NCBI GenBank assembly: GCA_021234155.1
Contig: JAJEKV010000018.1
Coordinates: forward strand, 20,383,252 to 20,447,251
DNA: 64,000 bases
Direction of reading: 5' to 3'
From: Isoetes taiwanensis
Lineage: Eukaryota; Streptophyta; Lycopodiopsida; Isoetales; Isoetaceae
Made by a program: the position numbers and the translations under genes. Under the pieces are notes generated by a model. That model was not told the DNA's origin. It saw only the letters and a program-made list of their open reading frames with translations, and did not search any database. Position 1 is the first letter of the stretch, and each line of letters opens with the position of its first letter. Shown piece after piece: positions 43,714 through 55,830 of the stretch.

Positions 43714-44574
43714 CACAAGAATTTTTTGACTTTCTAAGTTTCCCTAGTGCCTTCTGTGGTACTTTGAGAACTCTGGCCCTATGGTCCATTTGGAAGCACA
43801 GAAACAGAATTGTTCATGATCACAAAACATTTAATCTCAATTGGATCAAAGCCTCGCTTTCGGTCCTCTTTGGTTGAGACGGCTATAGCACATAGAATAA
43901 GCAAGGGCTCAAAGATATGATGGCGAAGTGGGATTCTTTAGGGAATTACCATGGTTTTATGCTTTCTTTAAACTTACTATCTCTCGATGTCGATGTTGAC
44001 ATTGACAGATTTTGTGACCGAAAGCATTATGATATGGTTATCCCCCTCTGGTGGAAGATATGATCCTAAACCGGCTTTTGAGCAAAGGGACAAGGGAGGT
44101 AATCAAGGCCAAGATGGTTCACCGGGCGGCACATTTTGGCTCGAACAACTTTGGGAGTCATTCGGATGATGAAGATCTTTGGTGGTGGAATGATCCAAGA
44201 TTTACTTTTGCTGCAAAATGGGAGGAGCACTTTGACATCACCTCTCAAATCATCTTTGCAGTTCATGGTCCATACCCCTTTGGATCTTGATGAGCTTGAG
44301 ACAGTATTCCATATTGTCCAGGTCGATCCATTGGAGTTTGTTTTGGGCTATGAGTAGAAACTTCCTGCTTACGTTTTACGTCTTGAACTATTACGGACAT
44401 CCGATCGATCGATCTTTTTGTCTAGGCAAATTACGACAAATTTTGAATATCTAGTCATATATGCCTTTTTCAGTCCCTTCTTGGGACAAGTAAGCATTGC
44501 TAAGGTTCCTCCTTATGCAATTGCTGTACATATTCATGTAACCTCTTTTTGCATGTAATATCAACCTGCCTTAA

Positions 44575-44603
<29 letters not shown>
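43714..44603 (+). mobile_element. 5'-truncated LINE with poly(A) tail in the kinase 3' region
   Basis: This 890-bp insert is flanked by the 14-bp duplication ATTCTGCCAGTATT (43700-43713 and 44604-44617) and ends in about 25 A residues. Its start encodes the ORF2 C-terminus (TLALWSIWKHRNRIVHDHKT), followed by a 3' UTR. It lies about 60 bp past the kinase stop codon. Confidence 0.9.
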
Positions 44604-44606
<3 letters not shown>

Positions 44607-44857
44607 CTGCCAGTATTTGTTTATTTTATTGCCGGAAATCTTTCGGGATGGCGTTGGAGGAGGGAGATGTAGTCTTCCCTCCTTCTGAAGATTATTACTT
44701 AAGATTACTATAATCTTATTCATTGATGGGCCAATGGTTAATGATGTATTGGGTTTTATATTTGGCTTTATTTTTATTCTTGTATTCTCTTTCATAGGAT
44801 TTGGAATGTGCATACAACACCATAATTTAAGTTTAGGGAGTGAGTGTTTTGGACTAC

Positions 44858-44947
44858 GTAATTCACGGGAGCAGGGCATCACGCCCGTGTAAGGCCGCCG
44901 CCTCCCGAAGCCCTACGGGCGTGATGCCCTCGCTCCCCGTGAATTAC
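44858..44947. repeat. GC-rich long hairpin
   Basis: The left arm GTAATTCACGGGAGC plus AGGGCATCACGCCCGT pairs with ACGGGCGTGATGCCCT plus CGCTCCCCGTGAATTAC, with two single-base bulges and a loop of about 20 bases. Total about 35 bp per arm. No element ends or target duplication are obvious, so it may be a foldback remnant. Confidence 0.85.
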
Positions 44948-46548
44948 GGGGGACGTATACACCTCCGTGCCAAGATTACGAACAAAAATAGCTGCATCAT
45001 CGTATTTCCGGCCTCTATTTCCACTGTTTTAGATGGTCCTCTATTTTAGATCAGTGGTTGCATCTTCTATTTCCTCTGCTTAAGATGGTCGGAGGAGATG
45101 CTTGAACTCTGTGGCTAACTCTGTGACGGAGGAAAATAATTTCTTTGGCGGAGCAAACGATTTCTGTGGCGGAGAACAGATATAGAAGTGGCGGAAGAAT
45201 TGCGTCATATAATTTTAAGGTAAAAATACAGTAATCTTGGCCTGGTGTGTATTACGGTGAATTTGTTTTGGTGGGCAATGTTGTAACGCAAGGCGTGCGA
45301 TTGTAGCCGATTTACATGAATGCAAAATACATTGGCAGTTACCAAGACAATTCGCCCTGGCAAACCGCCAACGTGTGTTTAAAGCCACAAGGATCATTAC
45401 TAAGAGTGAAGGGGATACCAAGATGACTCAAATGAGAGTTCAACCCACTCAACCTATGAGTTCATCCCATTTGACCCATCCAATAATAATAATAGACCCA
45501 TCAACAACTTTGGTCTATGATTACCTTGAATAAGACCCATCTACAACTTTTGTCTATAATTACCTTGAATAATATACCCCCAATTGGTAGCCATTTTATG
45601 TGGCTTGGCCTTGCTTTATGGTACATGATGGGCCATTCCCCTGATGTGCCATTCCCCATTCATTGCAAACATGAACCTAGAGATCTCGTATGCCCACTCA
45701 ATCTATCCTCGCCATCAGGAATATACCCATCAATTAAGCCCTTGCAGCACCTTATCAACAATACATGGTGTTTCATATTGCATTCCTCAACTTTGGCACT
45801 AGCATGGTAGCACCAACACTCACATGATTTGTGTACCTATTTTGCAAATTACAACTACATAGCATACTATTTCATACATCGGTTGTGAGCAAATACTATG
45901 TACGAACCACATGCTATATATAAAAACCTTATCAAAACGATATGGCAATAAAAAACCATGCATGGTCCAAGGGCAACCAACAAGATCACTAATTGGCTAA
46001 ACAACCGATGCTCCCCCAATTTGACAACCAGGAGCTTGACATAGTAGATATCTTTTAAAGATAGGAAGTACAAGTAGGTGTAAAAGATCTCACCTCCTCT
46101 AAGTCCACAGTTGGTAGTATATGAAAGCACATGTGGGTGCTAATATTTGAAGGCGCTACAAACGAAGCCTTCTTATGTTTCTATTACCTTCTAAATTTTA
46201 TTCAGGCGATAAATTGCTAAGTGTACGTTGAGCTGGCCATTTTTTGAAATTGGCCACATCCATACACCTAGCATGTAAACTTGGTAGCCACGTTGATAAA
46301 CCTAAAATGCCACGGTTCTATTGCGACAGCAATAGAACCGACATTCCTTGGATGGGGACGTCCCTTTATCATTCATCCTATTTATTCAGCCTCTCTTCAT
46401 TATTCTTTCATCGGCGTTCTCTTGAGCTAGATTTCTCCTTCTTCTCTATCCTATCAGTTTCCCTCACCCTCCCTCCCTTGATCGTTTTTTCATTTGATCA
46501 TGTTCGTTATTTCCCTTTCTATGTCCTTTAAATTGGCATTCTTTATTT
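44948..46548. other. Spacer, no gene recognised
   Basis: It contains a short tandem duplication (CCCATC.ACAACTTT.GTCTAT and TTACCTTGAATAA, about 45496-45575). No frame is supported as a gene. Confidence 0.4.
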
Positions 46549-46865
46549 CCTCAGCGTGGCTTTGTAGCCTCTGAGGCATACTTATTGGTTTACTCTTTCT
46601 CGGCATGGCACTAGTATTTTATTTATTCATTCATGTTTTCTCTCGGTGTGGCATTGTAGCCTCCTGAGTCAATATTTTTTATTCATGTTTTCTCTCGCAT
46701 GCGTTGTTGCCTCAGAGATCATATTTATTGTTTTTCTTTCGGTGGCTTTGTAGCCTCCGAAGCGACACTAATCGGTTGTTTTTCCCACGATGGTCATTCC
46801 GCGGGACGGTTCCGATTGGTCGGCTGTTGTTTCTTTCTCGGCGTGGCCACAGGAGCCTCCGAGTC
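46549..46865. repeat. Dispersed hairpin repeats CTCGGCGTGGCTTTGTAGCC
   Basis: About six degenerate copies of a CTCGG..GTGGC..TTGTAGCCTCCGAG unit occur at about 46549, 46598, 46640, 46691, 46736 and 46834. Each unit is itself an imperfect hairpin (CTCGG ... CCGAG, GGCT ... AGCC), and T-rich sequence separates them. Confidence 0.7.
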
Positions 46866-48950
46866 TTCTTGCCTATGGCATCTAACTCATTAACCGGGTT
46901 ATTTTTCTTTCAGTAGTGATTACGAGGATTGTTTAAGGTCTTGTGGTTGCCATAGTGCGTGGGGTCGTGCTTCAACTATTTGCTTGGGTTTCCTCAGAAA
47001 CCTAAGAAGGCGTGGTTCTTCTTCCCGATGAGGCACAGTCACCGAGTCTTCTCACCTTTGCATCGACTAAGTGGCGGATAAAACCATCTTTTATGTTGTA
47101 TTATTCAGTTTCATCATGCTCTCGATGATTGTTTAGTTTCCTGGCATTTAAAGTTCATATTTTCAAAATTTATCTATCCCAAGTGAGGGATCCATTTGTA
47201 CTCAATGTTTTACAAAGCTCAATGAGAATACCACTTCATTAAATGTAAATTTATTTATTTAAAGGCTAACCTTAGACGATGTTTTCAATCAGAGTGCTTT
47301 AATGCTAACCCAATCTTAAATGTCAAGCCATCTGTTTTCCATCCAAATTAACCTTGCATAGTCTAAAACCTTGATACCCTCAAAATTATTATTGCAACAA
47401 AGAGTTAAGAAATCAATTAAAATTCTTGAAAAACATCGAACCCATCTAAACCTAAAATTACAAGCGACGATATTGTATGCCGGCATTTAGAACCTAGCCA
47501 TACCCTAGGATTCTGAAATTATTCTATGCAATTAAATTGAGAGAATCCCACTTCCCATTTTAGTCTTGATGAACCCATTTTAATATAAATCTTTATGCAT
47601 TGAAGAGGAAAGTATTCTATTTATTGCACTTATTGAAGAAACATTCTTAGCCAAACATGCTTACATGAACATTTTAGTTTCACAATCTTAGGTGCATAAA
47701 AGTACTAAGTATAATAAGCAATAATTTAGAATGCTAAGAATAAGCAACAAAAATTGTTAAAGAACCACATGCTTGCATGAACATTTTATTTTCACAGACA
47801 ATGAACATTACTATAAGACAACTGTTATATAAGATAGGGTCAAGGTAATTGTACCCCGACTTGACAGATTTTAGAACAAAAGAAATCGGCTTCCAAGTTC
47901 CCTTGCATGTCCTCCACGGGCTCCCTTCGCCTTAGTCCATCGGGCTAGGCCTGACCCATGCCAGGTTGGGCCAATAAATCCAGGCTGTCATTTGCGACAA
48001 TGAATCTTAGCCGTCGAGTAGGACCCATGCGCCAGACTCCCACCCTTATATTTTCGGTACTGGGAGCACATACCGGTGAACCCTAACGCCCGGATACTGA
48101 TGCACCAAATTTCGGTGTGTGGTGGTTGCTTTGTTACTGAAGGTGCCTGCCTTAGAGCAAGTGTCGGGCCGTACTAGATTACAGTCAGGCTTCGATGGCC
48201 AAATCCACGTCATCGACACTCTCAACGCATCTCTGACGTCCGTCTAGTCTCCATAATCTGGAATCAGAGACATCCATCTTGGAACATGGAATTCAACCCA
48301 CCTGCCACCGACCCCATGTATCCCCCTTGTTGAATCCCCGTGTAGAACACCCCCGGGCAATCGTAGCTGCTGGATGGTCGCAACGCATCCTGTGTGCCCC
48401 GCTCATGGTCCGAGATCACACCCTCGTGATCTCGGCATTGGGTTTGTCGATCAAATTGATCCCCGGCCCTGAGATCCCTACATGTGAGCTTGGACGTCAG
48501 AATCCCCCACAAAGTGGATCCCTGTGTGGAGATCGAAAGACAATCCCGGTCGCAGAATAGGTGGTGATGCATCTTGTCGATTTGCTCCGGATGGAAATCT
48601 AATGCCAGGATCCTCAGCCTGGCGATCCTGGCCCTAGGGATCTGATTCCGACATCACGTCCAAGTGATTCTGGAGGTTGGCGGACGGATGGAACTCCCGG
48701 TTGACGCGATCATCGTGAAAAGAGACTCGTGCCTGGATGCAAGTTATGATCCTGGCCCCACAACCCAACGAGGGGGGATTTAGCGCCCTTCATCCAGCAG
48801 TCTGGCCAAACACGTGACGCTCCCCACAAAATATATGACTCCCCGTCGTTATACCTCAGGGAAATCCCCCATCCAGCAAGGTCTGCCGCATGGGTCCTCC
48901 GCCTGTTTCGTCCGGGGATGTCCAGGATACAGGAAGGAGAAAAGAAGGTG
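46866..48950. other. Spacer with GC-richer part, no gene recognised
   Basis: From about 47870 the sequence turns GC-rich (48000-48960) with frames of up to about 100 codons on both strands, none with recognisable motifs. This may be LTR or other repeat sequence. Confidence 0.35.
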
Positions 48951-48959
48951 CCTTTGCGA

Positions 48960-50090
48960 GCTCGTCCCCTATGGGCTCCTATACAGCGAAGCATAAAAAA
49001 TTAATATCAGCACTAGCAATACAGTACAATCAGCTATCTCGAAGGTAGCACCATGCATCCATCAATAGATCCATCATAGACATCAATACGTCATCCATCA
49101 CATGACCTCCTACCTAGGCTTAGACTCGTGGGAAGAGTAGACAGATGGTTGGAGCAGGGTAGCCCTTAAGCCCAAATTTTAATAGGTGTAATTTAGAATG
49201 TGAGGCGAATCTTAGCTTTTTTCGATTAGTTATGTTGGCGATTTTGTTTCGGGCTTCAATTTGAGTCGTAGCAACTTTGGCGAATCTTTCATCCATCAAG
49301 CGATGGAATATATACTTTTTTCTCAAGTAAAATTTGGGTCTACAATATATATTTGTTATGTCCGTATACAGTTGTAAGCAATGCTCACATAATGAATATA
49401 CATGTTACCAGACATTGGCATATGATTGTAAATCTCAATAGCTCCACACTAAGGGCTAAACAACAACAAGTACACTGGGTAAGCACAAACCGATTTGATT
49501 TCAGTCATCTTTTTAAGATTGGATAAACAACAGACCAAAAGCAAAAATACTCCAGTATTGCATACTTGGATGTTGGAACCGGATCATGAAATCCATATAA
49601 CATGCATAGTTTTTCCCTTCCCTTTTTTTTTTCTTGGAGGTAAACGGCAATTCTAAAAAACTCACCAAGAATAGAATTCTATTAATTTTACATGATTTTA
49701 GGGGGTTAAGGGGCGATTTTAGAATAATTACCAAGAATAAAATTCACATGGGGGCGAATCCAAGAATCCATCATTTAGTGATGTAGGCTAACTTATGAGT
49801 GGAGGGAGAAAATTTCGTAGACAAGGTGGCGATATTTTATTGGCACCACTCCTAATTGATCCTACTCATCAATAGTGAAAAAAATGCAAATGTCCAAAAA
49901 AATAGCCTTTTGGCGATATTTCGAGCTTAAGGGCTACCCTGCGTTGGAGTCTCAAGATAGAACAGACCGAGTTATGACAATGACTTGGGCTGGCAATAGG
50001 CAATGGCTAGGGTTGACCACTCCATTCGCCCTTCCTGTTCATACTATGCAAATAGGCTAAATCAGGCTCTATCATGACTATAACCTGCTG
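48960..50090 (-). repeat. Diverged LTR-like copy of the 7861 family, split by a hAT-like element
   Basis: Left of the insert, ATACAGCGAAGCATAA ... GACTCGTGGGAAGAGTAGACAG parallels 8034-8170. Right of it, TATGACAATGACTTGGGCTGG ... GTTGACCACTCCATTCGCCC ... GCAAATAGG parallels 8200-8286. The order and orientation are the same, so this is a degenerate family member. Confidence 0.5.
49155..49941. mobile_element. Non-autonomous hAT-like DNA transposon
   Basis: This is a 787-bp element with 17-bp terminal inverted repeats CAGGGTAGCCCTTAAGC, flanked by 8-bp duplications GGTTGGAG (49147-49154) and CGTTGGAG (49942-49949) with one mismatch. CAGGG termini and an 8-bp duplication are hAT features. No transposase is readable. 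The interior repeats GGCGA.TTTT words (49228, 49698, 49832, 49911). Confidence 0.8.
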
Positions 50091-50187
50091 GAGACGTAAC
50101 TCCTTGGTATCTCTCTTCTGCGGCCTCGACTTCTCTCTCCACTTGGTTCTCCTGCATACAAGGTCACAGGGTGTTCCCCTGCCTCCA

Positions 50188-50820
50188 CTAGTATTGTTTT
50201 ACCAAAACCTCTTGCTCAAGCTCTATCCTAATCTCTTTTATTGCTTCATCCAAAGTGGATGTTGTCCTTCTGACTAACATAGCAAGATCTTTAAATGAAA
50301 TTTGAAACGCTCTGGGTAGGGCCAATACCTTTTGTTGCTCACTGTAATGCGCTCCAGCTCCTTCCAAATCATGCAACAACAATCTAAGATTTCGTATCAA
50401 AGCTCTCAAATCGTCACCTTTTTTGAATTGCAGGCTGCGCAATTTCATTTCCAGGATGTCAATCTGCCTCGATGTCTTCTCCTTATATCTTTCCAAAAGA
50501 TACTTTCATATTTCTCTAGCTGATTTGTGCTGAATTTCAAGCACAATATCACCACCCATCTTTGCCATGATTAGAGCTTTGGCAATCTCCTCCCTTTCGT
50601 CATCCGAAGTTTGATCTCCCTTAGTCTCCTCAGATTCTGATGCTTCCACTTTCACTTTAGATTTGAGTGGTGATTCCCTTGCTCTGGCTGGATCAACCAA
50701 ATCCCACAGCTTGTCCACTTTAAGGGCCTGCGTGATCTTGACCTTCCAAAGTTGAAAGCCAATATCTCCATCAAATACTTCAGCACTATTAAGATATGTC
50801 AATGCCAATTGGCTGGCCAT
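50188..50820 (-). pseudogene. Ty1/copia gag (UBN2 type) with one in-frame stop
   Basis: It starts MASQLALTYLNSAEVF (50820) just after a PBS-like site. Reads GDIGFQLWKVKITQALKVDK, LWDLVDPARARES, an acidic linker, KMGGDIVLEIQHKSAREI, a TAG at 50506-50508, then in the same frame KYLLERYKEKTSRQIDIL, LRALIRNLRLLLHDLEGAGA, LPRAFQISFKDLAMLV, DEAIKEIRIELEQEVL. This is the copia gag core that would assemble particles. The CCHC knuckle and pol are not found downstream. Compared with 12993-13462 it is a longer copy of the same family. Confidence 0.78.
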
Positions 50821-50829
50821 ATCTTGCAA

Positions 50830-50841
50830 GCTTTGATACCA
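50830..50841 (-). other. PBS-like site of the copia element, A for G variant
   Basis: TGGTATCAAAGC on the minus strand differs by one base from TGGTATCAGAGC. It is followed on the plus strand by a probable LTR boundary TGTTGATG at 50843. The upper LTR end was not determined. Confidence 0.6.
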
Positions 50842-50842
50842 C

Positions 50843-52356
50843 TGTTGATGTTCTAAGCTTTCGAATCCACCAATTTTAGCTCCATCAACCCAAGCATGCT
50901 CCTTTAACAACATCTCCCACTTCTGTTTTAAATGCCTCCCCTGTCTCTGTTTTCTGACAGACTTAATGTGGGCTTTTCAATCTGACCCACTGTTTCACGC
51001 TTCAGCTCCTGCCCCCCCCCTTTTTTTTGACCTGATCGCTACCCGAGAACCCAAAAGCCCAACTCGTCCGTTGCTTTTCCCTGCTGATATCTCCACCGCT
51101 TTTCAATATTTGCCCACGTGTACGTTACACGGTTTTGGGCTTTACACGATTTTGGGCTCCTCGAGCCATGCCTTTTAATATAAAGGCTAAAACCAACAAA
51201 CGGAAGCTTCTTAATGACCGGTGGGAAAAAATCCAAACCTAAGAAGTCCACATGATTAAACATCTATTGTGATGAATTGTCTGAAAAGACTCATCTGTGT
51301 TGGAGCTGAGAGGCCGATTATGGGTCTATAGAAATCTACATGAGCTAGATTCAAGGCTCCAACTAGCTGGAATCGAGCTTGAGAAAGCACTGCAAGAACA
51401 ACTGAGGGCATAGCGTGGGAATACCATAGGGAAAATCCAGCGGGTTCCAGCCTGGACAAAGGAAAATCCAGCAACACAAATAATTGAATCAATCTGCAGA
51501 AAAGCTTAATCCAAACCAGAATCTCCAGGATCAATCACCTGCTTCACTTCTATCTGTCTGCATGCCGGCATCCCATCGAACCCGAATTTTAGGGCTTTTC
51601 TCATGGGAAATCCCAAATATTGAATCTCAGCCCTCCTTTGATCTTCCTCGTTAAATCTCTACCTTACAATCATACTTATCATATTCCATTTTCCTCCCCT
51701 CCAGCCCTAGGGTTTGCCCTTCGGGCAATCCAAAACAAGGTGCTGTGCGCAGAGGGTCGTCCTCCAGTTTTTTGTGGATAAAGTGGATTAAATTAAACCC
51801 CGTGGAATCAAAATTTGTACTTCAAATTCCCCACCATATCTGCCGACTCGATGTTTAAATTAAAGTAGACCCCTTCCATGTTCTTACAATCAGTTTGTAG
51901 ATCCCCTATATTACAAGTGCTATTGTAGATATGTGAACTATGTATTTAGAGAAGTCATTATTTCATGGAATGCAATGATATGAAAATAGCTCCATGTGTA
52001 AATGCGAAAGATGTTCTCAATCATATGATGTGATGTTTTTGAAAGTAAGAAGTGCACGTAACTTATTTTGTTGCATAGAGCAAGAGTCGGTTGTCTTTGG
52101 AACATATATGGCAAAGCATACCCATAAAGAGGGTAAACTTGGTCTACATTACAAAGCTAGCTTTGGCTTTCTTAGGGAAAAGAATGTCAGGGCTCCTCGT
52201 ATAGAAATTAGTAGTTGAAAGACCTCTCCAGTTTGATGAGCTATGGACTTTAGAAGAAATGCCCCAAACAGAGCCTACTTGGTTTGCGTTAGCTAATTGG
52301 TAATTTGATTCTAGTAATGGATGCCTTGAACCTTTGCCTATGCCATGGGCAATGAG
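50843..52356. other. Possible LTR and spacer
   Basis: The first part may be the LTR of the copia element (TGTTGATG at 50843, end not found). The rest holds no supported gene. Confidence 0.35.
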
Positions 52357-55300
52357 CTATCTAGAACTTGAAACTCGTGGTGCTGCACAACCATTTTCTT
52401 CATCAGTTTTAAGTCCTGATAGATGAATTCCTGTAATCTTGTACTTTGGTAATTTGTGCATCAATATCCACTTTATTGTTTTCCTTCAGAAAGACTGTCT
52501 TATCTAGCTTGGGCGACATTGGTAGCAGCACGCGCTCTACTTGAACTAAGGCCAACATTGGCGCATCAACAGGTTCATGATTACTTAGAGGATCTCTGAG
52601 TTGGATAAGCATGCCTAAGGTTAAAGTCCTCCTCCTTTTAATACTTGGTGATAAACATGCCAAATTAGGCTCTTTTGAATTACTTGCATCCTCTTTCTTG
52701 GATCCAACCAAGCTTTTATGAGAGACATGATGTGCAGATAGTAGCGCACTCATATTCTTATGCATCCCTCCATCCAGCTTGATCCACTCCTCTACTGAAA
52801 TGGCCATGGACATCATATTCTCTGCACACCTGTCTCCTTCCCTAAACTTAACTTCACTTAGCAATTCTGCTTGCACTGCATCTTCTAAAAACTCAAAGCT
52901 GCATCTCACCTCCTTGCCGCCATTACATTCCTCTACTGCATTTATTGTATGTGGTGCCTTTCTTTCTATAGGATCAGTTTGTATCTTCAAACTCTCCATA
53001 GATAATGCCTCAATCTTCTGCATTGCCAAAGATGCAAGTTGCTCAAGCGCAACAGCTTCATTGATATAACTAGTTTCTTCCCAAGATTTAATGCCCGTAG
53101 TACAATACCTGTGGTTGTGCTGGATACCATATGCATTTCTAGAAGCTAAGGACTTCTTCCGATAGCATCAGATAAATAACATGGTTAGGATGAAATAAAG
53201 TGATGTAGCAAAAAAAGGTTCCACAATTTCATGTGAATTTTTGAAGTTGTTAAAATTATGAAATTGTACGTCATCATCATCAAAACTTAACTTTGAATAT
53301 TAGGATAGTTTTTGCACCTGTCGTAATTTTCGAATAAAGCAGCTTCTCCCTCCTTGGCAATTTGCTCTATTGTTTTTCCTCCTAACTCCTCCAATGGCAT
53401 GACAGACATGGCTCCGAATGCCATCTTCTACATGCCATTATTTGCCATCTTGCAAAGAATGTCTATGACATTTGAACCCATTGCAGCATGCATCGCTACA
53501 GGTCTTGAGACTTGCATGCCAAGTTTTCCATTTCCCTTGACTTCAGCAAAGTTTATTGTTCTCAAACAACCACCATCTCTAGTATGCACAATATGGCCTG
53601 ACTCCCTTAGAAGTGGAGATTCGATAAACCAGTTTTTGTTATCTCTTGGGGAAGAACATTTAAAAGCTTTCTCATCCAGCCCCCGTAGTTGCATTAATGC
53701 TTCTATTTCTGCATTTGCCAGAATCTTTCCATGGCTCGTAGCCTGCATATATTGAAGGTCAGACTCTGCAACTTGCACCATCAACTGAAGATCCATTTCA
53801 TCCTCACTATCCGACTCTAGCATGGGGCTGCACCTTGTTTTAGATGTGGTGCATGGCCAAAGACATCTGCGAGCTTCATCTGCCACACTCTCTGATGTGG
53901 TCACCAAATTTTCATGACAATCAACTTGAAGACAAGATGATGTTGATGACTCACTTGTTGAAAAGGTTTCTGCAGTTTCTTCTGATGGTTCCAGTTGAAG
54001 CATGCTTAGAAACTCACCAGCAACTAGGTCAGCCTCATCATCCAAATTGACATCAATGGGGCCTTCAATAGAATGAGTGTTATAGTCCCCCTCTGTGTTC
54101 TCACTCTGTGATAAGTTATCAATTACTTTATCTATATGGAAACTGCTCTCTGTCGGCAACTTACTATTCTCCTTAAATGAACCTCTCGCTGGATCTATTA
54201 CGATAGATTCCTTTTCTGTTTTGCTTTGCTACGGCCAATGTTGTTAAAAATCCCGTTTTTTATTTTTAAATTACCTCTACAAAAATCCTCACGTTTTTCA
54301 AAGGATTTTTATGATTAGGTATGACCAAAAAGAAAAAAAAATTGCGTATTCTTTGCACTGCTTTATTGAACATATTTGCTACTATTAAAATGCACATTCT
54401 TGCTACAAGTTACAAGATGTAGCATGCCAACAAGTAAATCAGAAGCTTATGCTGCTATTAGAAACTATTAAGTTCAAGTACAAAGATATCATAGTTGTTT
54501 TGCCATGCAACTCTTAAGAAAGTTTAGAAAAACATTATTATAAAGGTTAAGAAATATAAGAATTTTATATACAAGGATAAATAAGTTCAAGAATATCATA
54601 TATTAACATTAATAAAAATCACACTCTACGGATTTCAAAGATTTTTAACGTAGATTATATGAAATACATTTTTTATTTTTTTCCTCCAAAAATTTGAAAA
54701 ATCTTCAAAAATATTTATTAAACGTACGGATCTTGATGTACTTAACAAACATTGAGCTACAGCAAAATTTAATGCCCTAATAGTGCCTTTCTTTGTTTCT
54801 CCAGGATCCAATTATAATGTGCCACAACCTTTAGAATCTGAGTCGTCTTTAGGCCAATAGCACTTCTTGCTATGGTCATACCTTTGAAGACCTCTTGTGA
54901 TCGTTTAGGCGTGCAAGGACCTAGCCCTCCTCATCTTCTTTTGCATCCTTGACTTTTGTCTCACAAAAAAATCTAGATTTATCTTCCATCTGAGCATTTG
55001 CAAGAGCCTTGAGCATAGAGTCAATGCTATGTTCATGACAATTTTCTTCAAGGGCACAATTGAGTTCATCTAAGATCAAGCTCTGGATTGTAGCAAAACC
55101 AATAAAACCAGAAGCAAGCATAGGAGATGGAGCATGTCCGTTAGAAGTCCTGTTATAAGGAGTAACTTGGCTGAGCTAGTATAAGAAATTAGAGTCCTAG
55201 GTCCAGGAGATTCAAACTGGCATCTTGCAAGAATTTCGTACCCAATATCCACGATAAGAGACCCTCCTTTCATTTTCCAGATATTCTGAAGCCAGTACTC

Positions 55301-55830
55301 CATTCCTTTGTAGCTTTGAGGATCCCTATCAATCTATCCTGGCAAAAGCCTACTTAAGTCCAATCTATGCTTGCATAGAACACCTTTGTCTACATCTATG
55401 GCAACAACAGAAAGTGTGAAGGACTTGGATATGTTCTTGATGGAATGAGGAGGATGTTTGGACATATAAATGCAAGAAGTAAGGTAAAGCACTTCATCAG
55501 AATCCACAGAGCCTTGATAAACTCTGCAACGAAGAGTCTGTACAGCACGATCTTTTCTTCTCCAATGCGCAGCACGACGAAGGCCATTTGTAATAGGAAG
55601 GAGCCCCTCAATTCCATGCACATGCATAATAAAAAAGCAATCCACGCAATGCTAGTAGAGAGAGACTTGAGTGGTATTGCCACCTCTAGCATGCTCCCAA
55701 GGCTTGGGTGGTACAAAACAACCATGACGATACCGATTAGGCAGTTTTCACACCGACTGCCCTGCAACACTGGTGACCGCCAGTTTATAGGCCACAGTAA
55801 GTTTGGAGCGGTTTCGGGCATATCCTAAGC
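52357..55830 (-). pseudogene. PMI1-like (plastid movement impaired) gene, broken
   Basis: From the 5' side: an NT-C2 domain (about 55645-55220: GIEGLLPITNGLRRAAHWRR, AVQTLRCRVYQGSVDSDEVL, KGGSLIVDIGYEIL), an acidic middle exon (54229-53320: AGEFLSMLQLEP, EIEALMQLRGLDEKAFKCSS, LRESGHIVHTRDGGCLRTIN, MPLEELGGKTIEQIAKEGEA), then the C-terminal exon (53109-52357: LASLAMQKIEALSMESLKIQ, VEEWIKLDGG, TLTLGMLIQLRDPLSNHEPV, APMLALVQVERVLLP, KITGIHLSGLKTDEENG). These match PMI1/PMIR proteins, which act in light-dependent chloroplast and nuclear positioning with actin. Breaks: frameshifts in the C2 region (about 55650, 55240, 55120), a TAG at about 53425 (NNGM-stop-KMAFGAM), and a frameshift at 52445. A splice donor AG/GTGCAA follows at about 53319. 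Probably a pseudogene or a badly decayed paralogue. Confidence 0.75.

Noticed and set aside
48264-48994. Overlapping frames of about 95-100 codons on both strands
   Set aside because: They arise from GC-rich sequence with few stops; no conserved motif on either strand.
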